This document shows positions 61,460-64,000 of a DNA stretch of 64,000 bases, in pieces. Within the stretch, counting starts at the first letter, position 1, and every line of letters starts with the position of its first letter. Where the stretch lies: assembly GCA_046349775.1 (NCBI GenBank), contig JAXMBS010000007.1:39140-103139 (forward strand), read 5' to 3'. The position numbers were made by a program, and so were the translations under genes. The notes beneath the pieces were generated by a model. That model saw nothing but the letters and a program-made list of their open reading frames with translations. It did not search any database and was not told the DNA's origin. The DNA is from JAEUIG01 sp046349775. GTDB taxonomy: Bacteria; Planctomycetota; Planctomycetia; Planctomycetales; Planctomycetaceae.

Positions 61460-61749
61460 GTCATCCGTTCTGGTTCCTGCTGATGATCGCCTGCCTCGTT
61501 CCGTACTCGACGATTACCGTCTACGTCGCCATCCGCGGCTCATTCGACATCCGCCACATGCTCGATCGGCTGAAAGAGAACGCCGCGGAAGAAAGCGGCC
61601 GTGAAGATTCTGAGCCGCTTCGCCAACTGACGTCGCGATACTCAATGCGTAAACGCAGCAAGCCCGTTCGGCCCGAGCGACCGGAACCTGACGAGGGCCA
61701 TTACCCGCGCGTCTGCTGCGGTTTCGCGGTTTCTTTAAGCGGATGGTGA
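61456..61749 (+). CDS. Small membrane protein partnered with the symporter
   Basis: 97 residues starting MSHPFWFLLMIACLVPYSTITVYVAIRG, one membrane helix, then FDIRHMLDRLKENAAEE and a hydrophilic tail. Its ATG overlaps the symporter's expected stop (ATGA). I believe proteins with this N-terminus follow SSS symporter genes in other planctomycetes, so it is probably a real accessory subunit. The tail beyond about residue 60 has no obvious conservation and could itself be out of frame. Confidence 0.6.
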   Translation: MSHPFWFLLMIACLVPYSTITVYVAIRGSFDIRHMLDRLKENAAEESGREDSEPLRQLTSRYSMRKRSKPVRPERPEPDEGHYPRVCCGFAVSLSGW

Positions 61750-61757
61750 GCGCGACA

Positions 61758-62102
61758 TCACCGTCGCACGGTCTCACCTGCCCCGTTGACAATCCGCTCG
61801 TCTGTCTTCCACATGCCGGGCCGCAGGTGACGGTCGAGTCGATTCATCGGCTTAAACACCGTGTGAAACTTTTGCCTGAGCCACGGATGGTCGAACTGCG
61901 AGGCGAGAGGCCACGGCAGCGTGTAGACCGGAAGCGCGACCCGCCGAATCTGCATCGTCCCGCTGGTTGCATCCACTGTGACCTCCGCAGCATACGCTCT
62001 GCTCACAAGGCGGTAGTACGCACCCGTGTAAACAAAGAAGAGCAGCAGGATCGAAGCGGCGATCCAAATTGCCGGCTTGCGAAGCCGTCGTAGAGCGAGC
62101 AT
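61758..62102 (-). CDS. Single-helix membrane protein next to the ABC exporter
   Basis: 114 residues from ATG 62102, which follows a strong GGGAGGGGAC ribosome site. One N-terminal membrane helix (IWIASILLLFFVYTGAYYRL) and an extracytoplasmic part (EVTVDATSGTMQIRRVALPV, then FKPMNRLDRHLRPGMW). Not recognised. It lies 53 bp downstream of the permease gene on the same strand and is probably the last gene of the exporter operon. Confidence 0.65.
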   Translation of the reverse strand: MLALRRLRKPAIWIAASILLLFFVYTGAYYRLVSRAYAAEVTVDATSGTMQIRRVALPVYTLPWPLASQFDHPWLRQKFHTVFKPMNRLDRHLRPGMWKTDERIVNGAGETVRR

Positions 62103-62155
62103 GCGTCCCCTCCCTGGTTCGCGCAATCTAGTTGAATGTAAGAAGAGCGCGAATC

Positions 62156-62983
62156 TCAACTCACATCCCGATACTCACGCCGCGTGAAGGCCAACAGCCC
62201 GGCCGCCAGCAGGCCGGCCGTCGCTGACAGCAGGACGATCCGCGCCGTGTCGGCCGAAACCGCCAAAAACATCTCGCGGGCGACTTTGCTTGCCGGGCCG
62301 ACCTCCAGCTCCGCGCCGGCTTCATAGACCATGCTCCGCACATAAAACGCCACCGACACGCGCTTGATGATCCCCGGCATGTTGCCGAACAGGACTTCCA
62401 GAAAGAACCAGTACGCGAGCGAGATGATCGTCCCGTGCCGGAAGACGGCGCCGACCAGCAGGAACAGCGCCGCATACGCGGCTGCCCCCATCACGCTCGC
62501 CGGCCAGAAGAGCGGCCAGGCTGCGTCCCCCGACGCTCCTGCGAGAAAGCACAACAGCCAGAGTGACGCGGCTGTCGTCCCCACGACCAGGATTTCGGCG
62601 GCGAGAAACCGAACCAGGTACGTCACCGGCCGCGGAATCGGCGTCATGAGCAGGTAGATGAGCGTCCGGTCTTCGCGCTCCCCCCCGATGCCCGCCGCGC
62701 CGTAGCCGATCGCCAGGATCGGCATCAGGAACGCGATGAACGACGGCACGAGCACGTTCTGTGCGAGTCGCCTCGTCGTCGGCTCGCGGTGCAGCGACCA
62801 CGCCACGACAATCAGCGCACACACTCCCGTCAACACCAGCGCGATCAGCGTCTGCCGCGAAAACAACTGCCTGCGCAGCGTCACTCCCAGCAGATGCGCT
62901 CCTCCCCGCGCAATCGCCGCCGCGAGCGACGGAGTTTCAAATCCTGTGCTCTTCGATATCTGGCCCACGTTTTCAACACTCAT
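62156..62983 (-). CDS. ABC-2 type transporter permease
   Basis: 275 residues with six hydrophobic segments after a hydrophilic start (HLLGVTLRRQLFSRQTLIALVLTG). The motif GGEREDRTLIYLLMTPIPRPVTYLVRFLAAEIL between the second and third helices is typical of ABC-2 permeases in which export is coupled to a CcmA-like ATPase. It lies downstream of that ATPase gene. Substrate unknown. Confidence 0.8.
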   Translation of the reverse strand: MSVENVGQISKSTGFETPSLAAAIARGGAHLLGVTLRRQLFSRQTLIALVLTGVCALIVVAWSLHREPTTRRLAQNVLVPSFIAFLMPILAIGYGAAGIGGEREDRTLIYLLMTPIPRPVTYLVRFLAAEILVVGTTAASLWLLCFLAGASGDAAWPLFWPASVMGAAAYAALFLLVGAVFRHGTIISLAYWFFLEVLFGNMPGIIKRVSVAFYVRSMVYEAGAELEVGPASKVAREMFLAVSADTARIVLLSATAGLLAAGLLAFTRREYRDVS

Positions 62984-63006
62984 GCTTGCTTCCGCACACC
63001 AACTTT

Positions 63007-63051
63007 GTCTTTGCGCGTCTCTGCGACTTCGCGGCTTTGCGTCAACTCGTC
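63007..63051. repeat. Period-9 repeat directly after a stop codon
   Basis: Five nonamers of the GTCTTTGCG / GCTTTGCGT type. The ATPase stop (63050-63052) touches its end. Same words and orientation relative to the gene as at 15887-15922. Confidence 0.7.
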
Positions 63052-64000
63052 AAAACTTCCGTGAACTCGACATCACGTATTCAAAGATCGCCTCGGCTGA
63101 CACGTCGGTTGTTTCCAGTGCGTTGATCTCCGCCGCGCTCACCGCGACGTATCCCGCAAACTGCCGGAAGAATTCGTCCGGCCGCAGCACCTCGGCCGAC
63201 AGCTCTTCGTCCGTCCGTAGCGCCACGCTGCGCACCAGCGGCCACTGCACGAGTTCGACCGCCACCTCGCGCACCCGCGGCGCGCGAATCCGGATGTGCA
63301 GCGGGTACTCGTCCAGCATATTGCGGATTTCCGGCAACGTGCCGATCGCCACGATTCGTCCACGTCCCATGAACACGACCCGGTCGGCGAGCGTCTCCAT
63401 CTCGTCGAGGATATGGCTCGAGACCAGCACCGCTTTCCCCTGGTCGCGAAACCGGCGGAACAGGTCCATCAGCTCGCGGCGGCCGACCGGATCGACGCCG
63501 TTCAGCGGCTCGTCAACAATCAGCAGGTCGGGATTATGAATCAGGGCCTGCGCCAGCTTGATCCGCTGCCGCATCCCCTTGGAGTACCCGCGCAGCCGCC
63601 GGTCGGCGCGGTCCGCCATGCCGACCTGCTCCAACGCGGCGTCCGAACGTTCGCGCGCGGTGCGGGCGTCCATTCCATGCAGCCGCGCCATCGTCTGCAC
63701 AAATCTCCGGCCGGACATTTCTTCGTAAAACGTGTCCACATCCGGGCAGTATCCCAGCCGACGCTTGGCGATCGCCGAAAACGCCTGATGGCCGCCGACG
63801 AGGACTTTGCCGAGACTCGGGTGTAGTTGCCCCGTCAGCAACTTGATGAGCGTCGTCTTGCCCGCGCCATTGGGCCCGAGCAACCCGGTAATGCCCGGCC
63901 CGAGCGTCACCGAAATATCGTTGACGCCAATGACCGGCCCGTACCACTTGGTGACATTGCGGAACTCCGCCAGCGGAACGGCCTGCGGCGAAGTTGTGGA
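63050..64000 (-). CDS. ABC transporter ATP-binding protein (partial, runs off the window)
   Basis: A CcmA-type ATPase whose start lies beyond base 64000; the visible part begins SPQAVPLAEFRNVTKWYGPV. Walker A is GPNGAGKTT, the signature reads LRGYSKGMRQRIKLAQAL, Walker B is LLIVDEPLNGVDPVGR, and the H-loop is VSSHILDEMETL. The C-terminal domain continues to RSVALRTDEELSAEVLRPDEF. It belongs with the permease at 62156 as an ABC-2 exporter. The stop codon is followed by a nonamer repeat that fills most of the gap to the permease. Confidence 0.88.
   Translation of the reverse strand, partial: STTSPQAVPLAEFRNVTKWYGPVIGVNDISVTLGPGITGLLGPNGAGKTTLIKLLTGQLHPSLGKVLVGGHQAFSAIAKRRLGYCPDVDTFYEEMSGRRFVQTMARLHGMDARTARERSDAALEQVGMADRADRRLRGYSKGMRQRIKLAQALIHNPDLLIVDEPLNGVDPVGRRELMDLFRRFRDQGKAVLVSSHILDEMETLADRVVFMGRGRIVAIGTLPEIRNMLDEYPLHIRIRAPRVREVAVELVQWPLVRSVALRTDEELSAEVLRPDEFFRQFAGYVAVSAAEINALETTDVSAEAIFEYVMSSSRKF

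Overview
The window is about 64 kb of GC-rich bacterial DNA. Its gene content points to the phylum Planctomycetota. The main markers are two DUF1501 proteins, a DUF1080 protein beside a Gfo/Idh/MocA oxidoreductase, a PVC-type membrane dehydrogenase with a C-terminal heme c site, triple GYF_2-domain proteins, an MfnB homologue, a TAT-exported neutral ceramidase-like enzyme and several planctomycete-typical proteins of unknown function. No rRNA, tRNA, CRISPR array, prophage or transposase gene was seen.

Layout. 1-5.8 kb: a His/Cys-rich lipoprotein, a D-aminoacylase-family amidohydrolase, mfnB, a coiled-coil membrane protein and a Ser/Thr kinase. 5.8-10.7 kb: a glycosyltransferase-like membrane protein, a metallophosphoesterase and yidC. 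10.67-11.27 kb: a 606-bp element with perfect 16-bp terminal inverted repeats. 11.4-15.2 kb: an intact and a broken GYF_2 paralogue. 15.9-21.8 kb: a SpoU-type methyltransferase, two secreted proteins, a PlsC acyltransferase, mgtE and a small basic protein. 22.0-26.4 kb: a ketosynthase, acyl carrier protein and FAD oxidoreductase operon facing a DUF455 ferritin-like protein. 26.6-41.9 kb: secreted carbohydrate and lipid catabolism (Gfo/Idh/MocA, DUF1080, two DUF1501, OprP-like porin, ceramidase-like enzyme, flavocytochrome, amidohydrolase, aldose epimerase). 42.4-44.7 kb: a hemX-like gene and hemA. 44.7-51 kb: a PadR/permease pair and a three-gene ABC operon. 51-58.2 kb: the large heme dehydrogenase and a propeller fusion protein. 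58.2-64 kb: a toxin-antitoxin pair with a stop codon inside the toxin, pyrH, a wrecked sodium:solute symporter with its small partner, and an ABC-2 exporter running off the right edge.

Two features stand out. First, gene ends are decorated with degenerate tandem repeats of period 7 or 9. At least fifteen tracts use different words; most start at or overlap a stop codon, and several fold back on themselves. They coexist with other interspersed palindromic elements, two of which lie inside the mfnB reading frame. Second, at least six genes carry frameshifts or a nonsense codon (kinase tail, GYF_2 paralogue, small lipoprotein, padR, propeller fusion, symporter, toxin). The core genes (yidC, hemA, pyrH, mgtE) are intact. 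Some of the lesions, especially in the symporter with its long poly-C and poly-T runs, may be consensus errors rather than biology.

All functional calls come from reading motifs in the translated sequence. No database search was run.
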